DNA of 50,374 nt from an uncultured Eubacteriales bacterium (GCA_934491515.1 CAKSTF010000013.1:1-50374), one strand, 5' to 3'; positions 17,906-26,979 are shown, counted from the stretch's first letter. Made by a program: numbers and translations. Notes: generated from the letters alone by a model not told the origin.

Positions 17906-17935
17906 CAAACTCCCTACCTTACGATAGGGAGTTTG
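17906..17935 (-). terminator. Terminator-like hairpin after the FAD protein gene
   Basis: Stem CAAACTCCCTA (17906-17916) with TAGGGAGTTTG (17925-17935). The downstream minus-strand sequence is only weakly T-rich (TTAATAAT). It lies 15 bp after the stop at 17950. Confidence 0.6.
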
Positions 17936-17949
17936 CACAATTTATAGTA

Positions 17950-19323
17950 TTATTCCGTTATTTTATCCGCAACATATATACCCATAGCGCCCGACTGGGA
18001 AAGTCCGCGGCAGATACCGCTGCCGTCACCTATTATATAGGCGTTCTCGGCAATTTCAAACTTTTCGTTGAATTCGGGACGGATAGAGTAGTATTTGCTT
18101 TCGCATCCGTAAAGCAGTGTATCGTCGTTAGCGGTACCGGGTGCTACCGTGTTGAGCGCGTATATCGTTTCTATAATATTTGTAAGTATTCTGTGCGGCA
18201 GCACAAGCGAGATATCGCCGGCAGTTGCCTTAAGCGTGGGAATAACGGTATTTTGCGCCAAACGGTGGTCGTTTGTACGTCTGCCCCTTATAAGGTCGCC
18301 GAAACGCTGCACCAGAACGTTGCCGTTGCCTATCATATTGGCAAGACGGGAAATGTTTTCGGCGTATTCCGTGGGCTGATCGAAAGGCTCGGTAAAACGG
18401 ATGCTCGAAAGTATCGCGAAGTTGCAGTTATCGGTCTTTTTCTCGGGCTGCGCGAAAGAATGACCGTTGGCGGTAATTATACCGTGGTTGTTTTCGGCAG
18501 ACACAAGTCCGCCCTGATTGAAGCAGAACATACGGCAGCGGTCTTCAAACGTCTTTGTTTTGTAAAGAATTTTAGGTTCGTATATTTTGGAGGAAAACTC
18601 GCGCCATATAATGTCCTTCATCTCTACCCTCACGCCGATATCTATATGATTCGAGCGCATTTTAACACCGAAAGACTTACAAAAATCGGACACAAAGTTT
18701 GCGCCGCCTCTGCCCGTTGCAATTATAATGTAATTTGCGGCAAGTGTTTCGCCGTTTGCGTAATGAAGAATGTACATACCTTCTTTACGCTCAATGGAAA
18801 CACAATCGTAAAAATGCAGCAGTTCGGTGCCGCTTTCGGCAATGGCGTTTATAAGATTCTGCATCGTAAGGTAGTTGTTATCGGTACCGAGATGCTTTAC
18901 GTTCATATCAAGAAGCCTCAGATTATTCTGCAGGCATTTAAGTCTTAATTCGTCGTTGGATTTATAAACCACCGGCACGCCCGACGTGCAATACTCCGTA
19001 AGTACTTTATCAACCTCGTTAATGTACTCGTTGGCAAGGTCGTCGCCGAGTTCTTCGCCCAAAGTTCCGCCGTAAGCGGTACCGAGGTTGAATTTACCGT
19101 CCGAAAAAGCGCCGGCGCCCGCAAAGCCGCTTGTTATGCTGCAGGTTTTGCAATGTACGCAGGTTTTATCCTTACCTGCGGGGCAAATGCGCTTTTCAAG
19201 AACGTTGCCGCGCTCGGTAATGGCTATTTTAAAATCCGGTGCGTTTTTGTGCAGGCGGTACGCCGCCATAAGGCCGCCTATGCCGCCGCCGATTATCACC
19301 GCGTCGAAAACTTTTGCTGACAT
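17950..19323 (-). CDS. Uncharacterised FAD-dependent dehydrogenase (COG2509-like)
   Basis: Predicted cytosolic flavoprotein; reaction unknown. 457 aa. Rossmann FAD-binding motif AVIIGGGIGGLMAAYRL at the N-terminus, a cysteine-rich segment RICPAGKDKTCVHCKTC at ~48-64 (four Cys, possible metal or redox centre), GFAGAGAFSDGKFNLG, and C-terminal IGDGSGICRGLSQSGAMG closing the FAD site. These match the COG2509 family of uncharacterised dehydrogenases. Start ATG at 19323 has GGGAG 9 nt upstream; an in-frame ATG three codons earlier lies too close to the ribosome site. Its promoter overlaps the end of enolase and a hairpin abuts its ribosome site. Confidence 0.85.
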   Translation of the reverse strand: MSAKVFDAVIIGGGIGGLMAAYRLHKNAPDFKIAITERGNVLEKRICPAGKDKTCVHCKTCSITSGFAGAGAFSDGKFNLGTAYGGTLGEELGDDLANEYINEVDKVLTEYCTSGVPVVYKSNDELRLKCLQNNLRLLDMNVKHLGTDNNYLTMQNLINAIAESGTELLHFYDCVSIERKEGMYILHYANGETLAANYIIIATGRGGANFVSDFCKSFGVKMRSNHIDIGVRVEMKDIIWREFSSKIYEPKILYKTKTFEDRCRMFCFNQGGLVSAENNHGIITANGHSFAQPEKKTDNCNFAILSSIRFTEPFDQPTEYAENISRLANMIGNGNVLVQRFGDLIRGRRTNDHRLAQNTVIPTLKATAGDISLVLPHRILTNIIETIYALNTVAPGTANDDTLLYGCESKYYSIRPEFNEKFEIAENAYIIGDGSGICRGLSQSGAMGIYVADKITE

Positions 19324-19342
19324 AAAAATCATCTCCCGAAAA

Positions 19343-19376
19343 AAGGACTGCCGGCACTTTTGGCGCCGCAGTCCTT
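19343..19376 (-). terminator. Hairpin with T-run abutting the FAD gene ribosome site
   Basis: Minus-strand AAGGACTGCGGCGCC ... GCCGGCAGTCCTT then TTTTTTC, immediately before GGGAG. It looks like an intrinsic terminator for enolase, but the -10 of the next promoter lies upstream of it, so it is also the first structure of the FAD-gene transcript. Confidence 0.8.
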
Positions 19377-19387
19377 ACTGCTGTACT

Positions 19388-19416
19388 ATTTTATATTAAA
19401 TCACGCAAAAAGTCAA
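19388..19416 (-). promoter_or_regulatory. Promoter of the FAD gene, overlapping the enolase stop
   Basis: Minus-strand TTGACT (19411-19416), 17 bp, TAAAAT (19388-19393). The -35 contains the enolase TGA stop. Predicted +1 is ~19381, just before the hairpin at 19376. Confidence 0.6.
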
Positions 19417-20648
19417 GTAGTCAGTTCCCTTTCTATCTCAAGAAGCCTGTTATATTTTGCGGTTCTGTCGGTTCGGCAGGGTGCGCCGGTTTTTATCTGT
19501 CCTGCGTTTGTGCCTACGGCGATATCCGCTATAAAGGTATCTTCGGTCTCGCCCGACCTGTGGGATACCACTGCGGCATATCCGTTTTTCTGCGCTTTTT
19601 CTATAACGTCAAGGGTTTCGGTAAGCGTGCCTGTTTGATTCGGTTTTATAAGCACGGCGTTTGCGGCGCCTTCGGTTATGCCTTTTTGCAGCCTGTTTAC
19701 GTTGGTTACAAAAAGATCGTCGCCCACTATCTGTATCCTTTTTCCGAAACGCGCGGTGAAATCGGCAAAACCGGCAAAGTCATCTTCGGCAAAGCCGTCC
19801 TCTATTGATATTACGGGGTATTTTTCGCAAAGCGTGCCGTAATACGCGGAAAGAGTTTTTGCAGTATACTCCTTTCCCCTTTTGGGCATTTTATATATTC
19901 CGTCCTTATACCATCCGCTTGAGGCGGTGTCTATACATATCTTAAATTCTTCTGTGGAGTATCCTGCCCTTTTAACGGCTTCACATATAAGATAGAGCGC
20001 CTCTTCGTCGTCTTCCAAAAACGGGGCGTATCCGCCCTCGTCCCCGACGCCGCAAAGAAGATTTTTTTCTTTAAGCACCCCTCCCAAAGAATGATACACC
20101 TCCGCACAGGCGCGCAGACGTTCGGAAAAAGCGGCGCTGAACACGGGAGTTATCATAAACTCCTGAATATCAACATTATTTGCCGCGTGAACGCCGCCGT
20201 TTAAAATGTTCATCATAGGACGCGGCAGGGTCTTTGCCCCGATGCCGCCTATATATTCGTAAAGGGGACGTTTTATAAACACGGCAGCGGCGCGGGCAAA
20301 CGCAAGCGACACCGCAAGTATTGCATTGGCACCGAGTCTGCTTTTGTTTTCCGTGCCGTCAAGCGTTATAAGCGCGCGGTCAAGTTCCCTTTGCGAAGAA
20401 ATATCCCTGCCGCTTAAAAGCGAATCTATCTCACCGCTTACGGCTTTTACGGCGCAAAGTACCCCTTTGCCGCCGTAACGGGAAACATCGCCGTCGCGTT
20501 TTTCGCATGCCTCGTATTTTCCGGTTGAAGCGCCCGAGGGCACCGACGCGGCACCCCATACGCCGTTTTCAAACGTTACTTTTGCCCCTACCGTAGGGTT
20601 TCCCCTTGAATCAAGCAGTTCTATGCCTTTTACCGACCTTATCTTCAT
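19413..20648 (-). CDS. eno: Enolase
   Basis: Glycolytic phosphopyruvate hydratase (2-phosphoglycerate to PEP), cytosolic. 411 aa, slightly shorter than the common ~430. Conserved features present: LLDSRGNPTV, SGASTG loop, GDEGGYAP (catalytic Glu region), Asp in CIDTASSGWY, SIEDGFAEDD, DDLFVTN, the catalytic Lys in LIKPNQTGTLTE, SHRSGETED and GQIKTGAPCRTDR. Some segments are divergent from typical Clostridia enolases (IDTASSGWY instead of AASEFY), but all ligands are kept. AGGAGAT lies 8 nt before the ATG. Divergent from rlmB. Confidence 0.95.
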   Translation of the reverse strand: MKIRSVKGIELLDSRGNPTVGAKVTFENGVWGAASVPSGASTGKYEACEKRDGDVSRYGGKGVLCAVKAVSGEIDSLLSGRDISSQRELDRALITLDGTENKSRLGANAILAVSLAFARAAAVFIKRPLYEYIGGIGAKTLPRPMMNILNGGVHAANNVDIQEFMITPVFSAAFSERLRACAEVYHSLGGVLKEKNLLCGVGDEGGYAPFLEDDEEALYLICEAVKRAGYSTEEFKICIDTASSGWYKDGIYKMPKRGKEYTAKTLSAYYGTLCEKYPVISIEDGFAEDDFAGFADFTARFGKRIQIVGDDLFVTNVNRLQKGITEGAANAVLIKPNQTGTLTETLDVIEKAQKNGYAAVVSHRSGETEDTFIADIAVGTNAGQIKTGAPCRTDRTAKYNRLLEIERELTT

Positions 20649-20748
20649 ATCAGTGTATCTCCTTTTTTAAAATTTATCTTTATTTACACTTTATTTTTTC
20701 CTGCGGCTGTGATATTATTAGTAATGTATATTGTTTACGGAGATTTAT

Positions 20749-21507
20749 ATGGAAAATAAAGAAAAAAATACAGAAAAAAGTTCGAATATCGTTTGCGGAA
20801 GAAACCCCGTGCTTGAGGTGCTGCGTTCGGGCAGAGAAATCGACCGTTTGTTTGTTGTGCACGGTGTATCCGGCGGAAGCGTTGCCGCGATTATTGCAAA
20901 ATGTTCCGCGAGGGGCATACTTATTAAGGAAATAAGTCCGCAAAAAATGGACTATTACTGCGGCGGCGCAAATCATCAGGGCGTTGCGGTTATGTGCGCA
21001 GAGCACAAGTACAGCACGGTTGAGGATATCTTAAACATCGCCCGCGAAAGAAACGAAAATCCTTTTATAATAATTTGCGACGAAATAGAAGACCCGCACA
21101 ACTTAGGCGCTATTATAAGAACAGCTGAAATATGCGGCGCACACGGTGTTATAATACCGCTGCGGCGTTCGGCTTCGCTTAACGCAACTGTTGCAAAAAC
21201 CGCTGCCGGCGCGCTTGAATACATTAAGGTTGCGCGCGTTACAAACCTTGCCAACACAATAGATATGCTAAAAAAAGAGGGCGTATGGGTGTTCGGTGCC
21301 GATATGGACGGAACCGATTACAAAAAAACCGATTTTACGGTCCCCTGCGCGCTTGTTATCGGCAACGAAGGGAAAGGCATAGGAACGCTGGTCGCCAAAA
21401 AATGCGACGGTATAGTAAGTCTGCCCATGGCGGGACATATCACGTCGCTTAACGCCTCGGTTGCGGCAGGCGTTCTGATGTATGCCGTTCTTGACAGCAG
21501 AAGATAA
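20749..21507 (+). CDS. rlmB: TrmH/SpoU-family 23S rRNA 2'-O-methyltransferase (RlmB-like)
   Basis: SAM-dependent ribose methylase, probably of 23S rRNA G2251. 252 aa. N-terminal substrate-binding domain (VCGRNPVLEVLRSGREIDRL) then the trefoil-knot SPOUT domain: DEIEDPHNLGAIIRTAE (motif 1), VIGNEGKGIG (motif 2) and SLPMAGHITSLNASVAAGV (motif 3). ATG at 20749 has GGAG 6 nt upstream; the frame is open six codons further without a site. A TATTAT -10 is visible at ~20714 but no clear -35. First gene of an apparent operon with the next membrane protein, metG and tatD. Confidence 0.9.
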   Translation: MENKEKNTEKSSNIVCGRNPVLEVLRSGREIDRLFVVHGVSGGSVAAIIAKCSARGILIKEISPQKMDYYCGGANHQGVAVMCAEHKYSTVEDILNIARERNENPFIIICDEIEDPHNLGAIIRTAEICGAHGVIIPLRRSASLNATVAKTAAGALEYIKVARVTNLANTIDMLKKEGVWVFGADMDGTDYKKTDFTVPCALVIGNEGKGIGTLVAKKCDGIVSLPMAGHITSLNASVAAGVLMYAVLDSRR

Positions 21508-21536
21508 TTGTTAGACACTTTTACGGAGTGATAATC

Positions 21537-24014
21537 TTGGATAATTTCAACAATGAACTGAACACACGAAAAATGAATATTGAAGAAAAAAGTCCGCTTG
21601 AGTCTTTAAAGGAGCGTATGCTTGCCTCCAAAACCGGCGCAAACACCGCCGACACCGAAGTTCCATTCGGTTTTACGGTGAACGTTTCGGAAGCGCCGCC
21701 CGAAAAACCGCACGCGCAGGCTGCACAGCCTGCGGCGGCAAAGCCGTTTTTCAAAATCCCAAAGCGCGAAACTCCCGCCTTTGAACTGGACGCCGTTACA
21801 CCCGACGCCGAAAATAAGACTGCCGAAAGCAATACGCCTGCAGAGGAAACGGCCGCTGCGTCAGAAGAAAAAGAAAAGAAGAAAAATCTTTCATTTTTTA
21901 AGCGTATGCGCAGATATACCACCGATGATGACGGCGTTGACGCCGTGGAAAACGCAAAACCGCTTTACACGCTTGATTCGGTAAACGAAATACTGGGACT
22001 TGAACCGAAAAAATCCGAGCCGGAGCCCGAGGTAGAAACCGTTCCGACCGCGGACGAAAAAAGCGGTACTGCAGGATACATTTCGGATATAGATAACGAA
22101 ACCGAAAGCCGTTTTTCGCAGGAACCCGCCGTTTCCGACGATACCGCAACGATTCGCTTTACACCCATAACCGACGAAACGGCGAAAACCGCCGGCGTTG
22201 CCGTAAGCACCATGACGCGAAACATAGACTTAGGCGCGGAACTTTCAGCCCCCACGGTGACCGATGCGGACGAGGATGAGATTTTTGAAGAAAACGAATT
22301 TGAAAAATTCACCCCGAAAGAGGACGTTACGGACGAAGCAAGCGGTAAAAAACTTTTAAGAAAACTTGCCGTAAACAAAAGGCGTGCCTTTCTGTGCGCC
22401 GCAGCAAGCGGTTTTTTGCTTTTTGCAATGATGCTTTTCCTTATACCGCCGCTTTCAAATACTCTGCTTCACAAAACACAGGGCGCTATGATAGCCTGCA
22501 CGGTCATCTTCCTGCTGCAAACGGCGGCAAACGCGGAAATGTTCTTGTATTCCTTCAAACCGTCGTCCTATAAAAAGCGCAACGATATCAACGCCTGCCT
22601 TGCCGCAGTATCCGTTACGGCGCTGCTTATAATATCCTGCTTACAGGGCATTAACACATATCCTGCGGCAGCCGCGGGCTCGGTGATATTGTTTGCAAGG
22701 GCTCTTTGTTCTTTTTACGAAGCATCGGTGCTTTACGGAAACCTTAAAGTTGTGTCGGTAAAGCGGCCTAAAAACGCCGTTTGCCTTATCGGTGACAACG
22801 CAACGGCCATGGCTATGGCGAAAAACTCCATAGAAGGGAACGTGCTTATCGCCTCTTCCCGAAAAACCGACACGGTTACCGATTATATGAAATATTCACA
22901 GTACGGCGCCAAACTTTTCGGCAAAATAAACATAATAACCGCCGTATCGCTTCTGCTAGCCGTTCTTTGCGGTGCCGCAGCAGGATTTATCCGAAAAAGC
23001 GTTGCCGAAGGCGTTTACGCCGCTTCGGTGATACTTTGTGTAACGGCGGTGCCCACGGTATTTTTCATAGATTCCCTGCCGCTGCATTCCGCCGCTTCAA
23101 GGCTTAACAAAAAAGGCGCCATGCTTTGCGGTTTTGCCGCCGCGGAACGTCTTGAACAGGCAAACGCCGCGGTTATAAGAACCTGCGATATATTCCCGTC
23201 GGGCAAGGTAACGCTTCAGAAAATGCAGGTGCTTTCAAACAGTTCGGTAGACGATATCCTTCTTAGGGCCGCCTCCCTTACCGATGCGCTTCAAAGCCCG
23301 CTGTCCCCGATATTCAAACGCATAGTCGGCACAAGTTCCGCTTACAGCGTGCCCGATTCGGATTCCGTTAAATACGAAGAAAGACTCGGCATATCGGGCT
23401 GGGTAGGAAACGACCTTTTGTTTATAGGAAACCGCACACTTATGGAAGCACACGGCATAAAAGTGCCGGATATTGAATTTGACCGCAAGATACTGCACGA
23501 CGGATACTTCCCCGTGTATGTTGCAAAGGATAACAAGGCGTGTGTTGTGGTTATAATAAAATATTCGGTTGATCCTGAGATTGCAAAGCAGTTAAGGAAT
23601 GTTACCGACCTTGGCATAACGCTTCTTGTTGACAACACCGACCCGAACGTTTCAAGCGAAATGATATGTGATTACTTTGATCTTTATCCCGATTCAGTGC
23701 TTGTTATGACCAACGCCGGTTCCAAAATGAACAAAAACGTTACCGCACCCACACAGACCGCATCTTCTCCGGCAGCATACAGAGGCGACTCGGTAAGTCT
23801 GCTTACGGTGATGAACTGTGCTTCAAGAATAAAGCGTTCAAATACGCTGCTTACCGTAATATACGTGATAGCGGCGGTGCTCGGAACGGTATACTTTATA
23901 TATTCCGCATTTTCTTCGGGTTCTGCGGCAATTTCCGCGGCGATGTCATTGCTTATCTACATACTGTCCGTTACGGCGGTATCTGTTGCGGCTTTCTTTA
24001 TTAAAAGACCATAA
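21537..24014 (+). CDS. Degenerate P-type-ATPase-like membrane protein (probable pseudoenzyme)
   Basis: Function unknown; 825 aa. Residues 1-~275 are acidic, low-complexity and likely disordered. Then hydrophobic segments at roughly 280-305, 315-335, 345-365, 375-400, 465-485 and 495-515, a ~270-residue soluble part, and two C-terminal helices: the plan of a heavy-metal P-type ATPase. Local matches are LFIGNRTLMEAHGI (nucleotide-domain GNRxLM) and the region after helix 6 leading to RTCDIFPSGKVTL, where the phosphorylation motif DKTGT would lie; Asp551 remains but KTGT is lost. TGE, HP and TGDN motifs are also not recognisable. The TTG start at 21537 is chosen because CGGAG lies 8 nt upstream. 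Lies 29 bp after rlmB. Confidence 0.7.
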   Translation: MDNFNNELNTRKMNIEEKSPLESLKERMLASKTGANTADTEVPFGFTVNVSEAPPEKPHAQAAQPAAAKPFFKIPKRETPAFELDAVTPDAENKTAESNTPAEETAAASEEKEKKKNLSFFKRMRRYTTDDDGVDAVENAKPLYTLDSVNEILGLEPKKSEPEPEVETVPTADEKSGTAGYISDIDNETESRFSQEPAVSDDTATIRFTPITDETAKTAGVAVSTMTRNIDLGAELSAPTVTDADEDEIFEENEFEKFTPKEDVTDEASGKKLLRKLAVNKRRAFLCAAASGFLLFAMMLFLIPPLSNTLLHKTQGAMIACTVIFLLQTAANAEMFLYSFKPSSYKKRNDINACLAAVSVTALLIISCLQGINTYPAAAAGSVILFARALCSFYEASVLYGNLKVVSVKRPKNAVCLIGDNATAMAMAKNSIEGNVLIASSRKTDTVTDYMKYSQYGAKLFGKINIITAVSLLLAVLCGAAAGFIRKSVAEGVYAASVILCVTAVPTVFFIDSLPLHSAASRLNKKGAMLCGFAAAERLEQANAAVIRTCDIFPSGKVTLQKMQVLSNSSVDDILLRAASLTDALQSPLSPIFKRIVGTSSAYSVPDSDSVKYEERLGISGWVGNDLLFIGNRTLMEAHGIKVPDIEFDRKILHDGYFPVYVAKDNKACVVVIIKYSVDPEIAKQLRNVTDLGITLLVDNTDPNVSSEMICDYFDLYPDSVLVMTNAGSKMNKNVTAPTQTASSPAAYRGDSVSLLTVMNCASRIKRSNTLLTVIYVIAAVLGTVYFIYSAFSSGSAAISAAMSLLIYILSVTAVSVAAFFIKRP

Positions 24015-24036
24015 AGCGTTTAAGGAGATATAATAT

Positions 24037-25968
24037 ATGTGCAAAGAATGTGAAAAGAAGAAATTTTATATAACAACGGCCATTGCCTATACTTCAAGAA
24101 AACCCCACATAGGCAACGCTTACGATATCGTTCTTTCCGATATGATAGCAAGATACAAAAAAATGACCGGTTATGATGTTTTTTTGATGACCGGTTCGGA
24201 CGAGCACGGCCAGAAAATAGAAGAATACGCAAAGGAAGCCGGCATTACTCCCAAAGAGTATGTTGACAACGTTTCATCGCAGATAAAAGCGGTATGGGAC
24301 AGCCTTAACACTTCTTACGACAAGTTTATAAGAACTACCGACCCTTACCACGAAAAGACCGTTCAGAAAATATTCAAGAAACTGTACGAACAGGACGATA
24401 TATACAAAGGCACTTACGAGGGCAAGTACTGCGTTCCCTGCGAATCCTTCTTTACCGCCTCGCAGCTTGTTGACGGCAAATGCCCCGACTGCGGCAGAGA
24501 TGTTATCGACGCAAAGGAAGAAGCCTATTTTTTGCGCCTTTCAAAATATCAGGACCGTCTTATGAAGTTCTTTGAAGAAAATCCCGATTTTATTTCCCCC
24601 TCTTCAAGAAGAAACGAAATGATAAACAACTTTATAAAGCCCGGCCTTGCCGATCTTTGCGTTTCGCGCTCCTCTTTTAAGTGGGGCATACCTGTGGACT
24701 TTGACGAAGGACACGTTATTTACGTTTGGATAGACGCGCTTTCAAACTATATCACCGGCATAGGTTACGACACCGAAAACCCGTCCGAGCAATACAAAAA
24801 ACTCTGGCCTGCGGATCTGCACGTTATCGGCAAGGATATTGTGCGTTTCCACACCATTTACTGGCCCATTATTCTTATGGCGCTCGGCGAGCCGCTGCCC
24901 AAAAAGGTTCTCGGTCATCCGTGGCTGCTTGTGGGCGAAGATAAAATGTCCAAATCGCGCGGCAACGTTATTTATGCCGACGATATGGCAAAGCGCTTCG
25001 GGGTCGATGCGGTGCGCTATTATCTGCTTTCCGAAATGCCCTTCGCGCAGGACGGCACGATAACCTACGAATCCTTTATAACAAAGTACAACGCAGACCT
25101 TGCAAACACGCTCGGAAATCTTGTAAACCGCTGCGTTGCGATGACAAACAAGTATTTCGGCGGTACCGTTACAAAAACCGATATCACCGACGACCTTGAT
25201 AAATCGGTAATTGCCGCCGCGGAAGAAACGGCTAAAAAATACACCGAACTTATGGAAAGTTACCATAATGCCGACGCGATTGAAACGGTTATGAACTTTG
25301 CAAAACGCTGCAACAAATATATTGACGAAACGGCGCCCTGGGTGCTTGCAAAATCGGAGGATACACTCCCCCGCCTTAACACAGTACTTTATGTACTTCT
25401 TGAAAGCATCCGACTTTTAGGTATAATGCTTTCCCCCGTAATACCTGAAAGTTCCGAAAAAATAAAAGCGGAACTCGGAAGCGCAAACAGCGAACTTACC
25501 TTCGGCGTTACCGAAAACTTTACGGTTGGCGAAGCGGTGCCGCTGTTCGAGCGTATCGACGCCGAAAAGACCCTTGCGGAAATATCCGCGCAGGCTGCGG
25601 CTGAAAAAGAAAAAGCACAAGAGGCTGAAAACGTTGCAAAACTTTCCGAAATATCAATAGAAGATTTTGCAAAAGTAGAACTTAAAGCCGCGCTTATCAC
25701 CGCTTGCGAGCCCGTGCCCAAAGCGAAAAAACTTTTAAAACTTACCCTTGACGACGGCACAAACAAGCCGCGCACGGTAGTATCGGGCATTGCGCAGTTC
25801 TACACCCCCGAAGACCTCACGGGCAAGACCGTTATAGTCGTATCGAATTTAAAGCCGGCTAAACTTTGCGGCGTTGAAAGTTTCGGTATGATACTTGCCG
25901 CCGACAGTGACGGTGAAATAAAGGTAATTTTTGCCGACGGCGTAAAACCGGGAAGCAAGATAAGATAA
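24037..25968 (+). CDS. metG: Methionyl-tRNA synthetase
   Basis: Charges tRNA-Met with methionine. 643 aa. HIGH-type motif PHIGN near residue 25, zinc knuckle Cys132-Pro-x-Cys135 with KCPDCG, KMSKS at 303-307, anticodon domain, and a C-terminal tRNA-binding (Trbp111-like) domain from ~540 (IEDFAKVELKAALITACEPV). AGGAGAT precedes the ATG by 7 nt. It is 22 bp after the membrane-protein gene and its stop overlaps the tatD start, so they are co-transcribed. No T-box leader was seen. Confidence 0.97.
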   Translation: MCKECEKKKFYITTAIAYTSRKPHIGNAYDIVLSDMIARYKKMTGYDVFLMTGSDEHGQKIEEYAKEAGITPKEYVDNVSSQIKAVWDSLNTSYDKFIRTTDPYHEKTVQKIFKKLYEQDDIYKGTYEGKYCVPCESFFTASQLVDGKCPDCGRDVIDAKEEAYFLRLSKYQDRLMKFFEENPDFISPSSRRNEMINNFIKPGLADLCVSRSSFKWGIPVDFDEGHVIYVWIDALSNYITGIGYDTENPSEQYKKLWPADLHVIGKDIVRFHTIYWPIILMALGEPLPKKVLGHPWLLVGEDKMSKSRGNVIYADDMAKRFGVDAVRYYLLSEMPFAQDGTITYESFITKYNADLANTLGNLVNRCVAMTNKYFGGTVTKTDITDDLDKSVIAAAEETAKKYTELMESYHNADAIETVMNFAKRCNKYIDETAPWVLAKSEDTLPRLNTVLYVLLESIRLLGIMLSPVIPESSEKIKAELGSANSELTFGVTENFTVGEAVPLFERIDAEKTLAEISAQAAAEKEKAQEAENVAKLSEISIEDFAKVELKAALITACEPVPKAKKLLKLTLDDGTNKPRTVVSGIAQFYTPEDLTGKTVIVVSNLKPAKLCGVESFGMILAADSDGEIKVIFADGVKPGSKIR

Positions 25969-26756
25969 TGATGAACTACGCGGAAGAATGTATCCTTGAC
26001 AGTCCCTTGATTTTCGATTCGCACGCCCACCTTGACGACGTAAAATTTGACGGCATAAGGGACGAACTTATAGAAAAAATGCAGGCAAACGGTGTAGCGG
26101 GCATCGTTACCTGCGGCTGCGACGGCGATTCCTCGCGCGCAGCACTTTCCCTTGCCGAAAAATACGGTTTTATTTATGCGGCTGTGGGAATTCATCCCGA
26201 AAATCTTGAAAGCAATACCCCGATTTCCGAAATCCGCTTATTGGCGGCACATAAAAAATGTGTTGCTATCGGTGAAATAGGGCTTGACTACTACTGGAAT
26301 TCGTACAACCGCGACGAGCAGTTAAAAGTGTTTGAAGAACAGATACTCCTTGCAAAGGAACTTTCTCTGCCCGTAATAGTGCACGACCGCGAAGCGCACG
26401 AAGACACACTCACGCTCCTTAAAAAGTATAAACCGCAAGGCGTTGTTCACTGTTTTTCCGGAAGTGCGGAAATGGCAAAGGAAATTCTTAAAACGGGTAT
26501 GTATATCGGCGTCGGCGGCGTTATAACATTTAAAAATGCCAAACGCCTGCCGGAGGTTTTAAAAATAATTCCCGATGACCGCCTTCTTCTTGAAACCGAC
26601 TGCCCTTATCTGGCGCCGGAACCTTACCGCGGAAAACTCTGCCACAGCGGTCTTATTGCGCTTACCGCAAAAAAGGTTGCCGATGTGAGAAACTGCGACC
26701 CCTGCTTTATCTTAAAGCAAACCAAAAAAAATGCCGAAACACTTTTCGGAATATAG
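25968..26756 (+). CDS. tatD: TatD-family metal-dependent DNase
   Basis: Predicted cytosolic TIM-barrel nuclease of the amidohydrolase superfamily. 262 aa. Metal ligands visible: DSHAHLDD (two His), IGEIGLDYYW (Glu), VHDREAHED (His), HCFSGS (His) and LLETDCPYLAP (Asp). The ATG overlaps the metG stop by 1 bp (a second ATG follows at once). The metG-tatD pairing is common in Firmicutes. A hairpin follows the stop. Confidence 0.95.
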   Translation: MMNYAEECILDSPLIFDSHAHLDDVKFDGIRDELIEKMQANGVAGIVTCGCDGDSSRAALSLAEKYGFIYAAVGIHPENLESNTPISEIRLLAAHKKCVAIGEIGLDYYWNSYNRDEQLKVFEEQILLAKELSLPVIVHDREAHEDTLTLLKKYKPQGVVHCFSGSAEMAKEILKTGMYIGVGGVITFKNAKRLPEVLKIIPDDRLLLETDCPYLAPEPYRGKLCHSGLIALTAKKVADVRNCDPCFILKQTKKNAETLFGI

Positions 26757-26765
26757 GCATATATT

Positions 26766-26801
26766 ACCCCGCTTTGCAGATAATACTGTTGAAAGCGGGG
26801 T
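26766..26801 (+). terminator. Hairpin after tatD, overlapping the next ribosome site
   Basis: Arms ACCCCGCTTT (26766-26775) and AAAGCGGGGT (26792-26801), 16-nt loop, then GATTTTG. The T-run is weak. The 3' arm contains the GGGGTG that would serve the 40-aa ORF at 26808, so folding would hide that ribosome site. Confidence 0.6.
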
Positions 26802-26807
26802 GATTTT

Positions 26808-26930
26808 GTGAGCAAGGATAAAAACCGTAAGAACGGAAACGACAAACAGAAGAAGGAACAGCAGGAACAGAACAAACGCGAAAATTACGATGAACAGATA
26901 AAGTTAGACGATTACAGCGACAGAAAGTAA
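26808..26930 (+). CDS. Small highly charged protein, 40 aa
   Basis: No family recognised. GTG start 6 nt after GGGGTG; sequence begins MSKDKNRKNGNDKQKKEQ and ends KLDDYSDRK. Almost entirely Lys, Arg, Asp, Glu, Gln and Asn: a basic first half and a more acidic second half, no hydrophobic core, so likely disordered. It is bracketed by a hairpin upstream and a strong terminator 8 bp after its stop, which suggests a real transcription unit end. It could be a small regulatory or nucleic-acid-binding protein; a chance ORF is not excluded. Confidence 0.5.
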   Translation: MSKDKNRKNGNDKQKKEQQEQNKRENYDEQIKLDDYSDRK

Positions 26931-26937
26931 AGCGTTG

Positions 26938-26966
26938 GCGGAAGAGAAAATTTCTCTTCCGCTTTT
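26938..26966 (+). terminator. Strong terminator of the rlmB-tatD operon
   Basis: 12-bp perfect stem GCGGAAGAGAAA (26938-26949) / TTTCTCTTCCGC (26951-26962) followed by TTTTC. Confidence 0.85.
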
Positions 26967-26979
26967 CTGATAATTTTGC

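Noticed and set aside
22268..22280. 13-nt match (GGACGAGGATGAG) between the CRISPR spacer's 5' end and the P-type-ATPase-like gene
   Set aside because: It lies in Asp/Glu codon-rich sequence, the rest of the spacer does not match, the first base mismatches and the preceding bases GATG are not a TTTV PAM.
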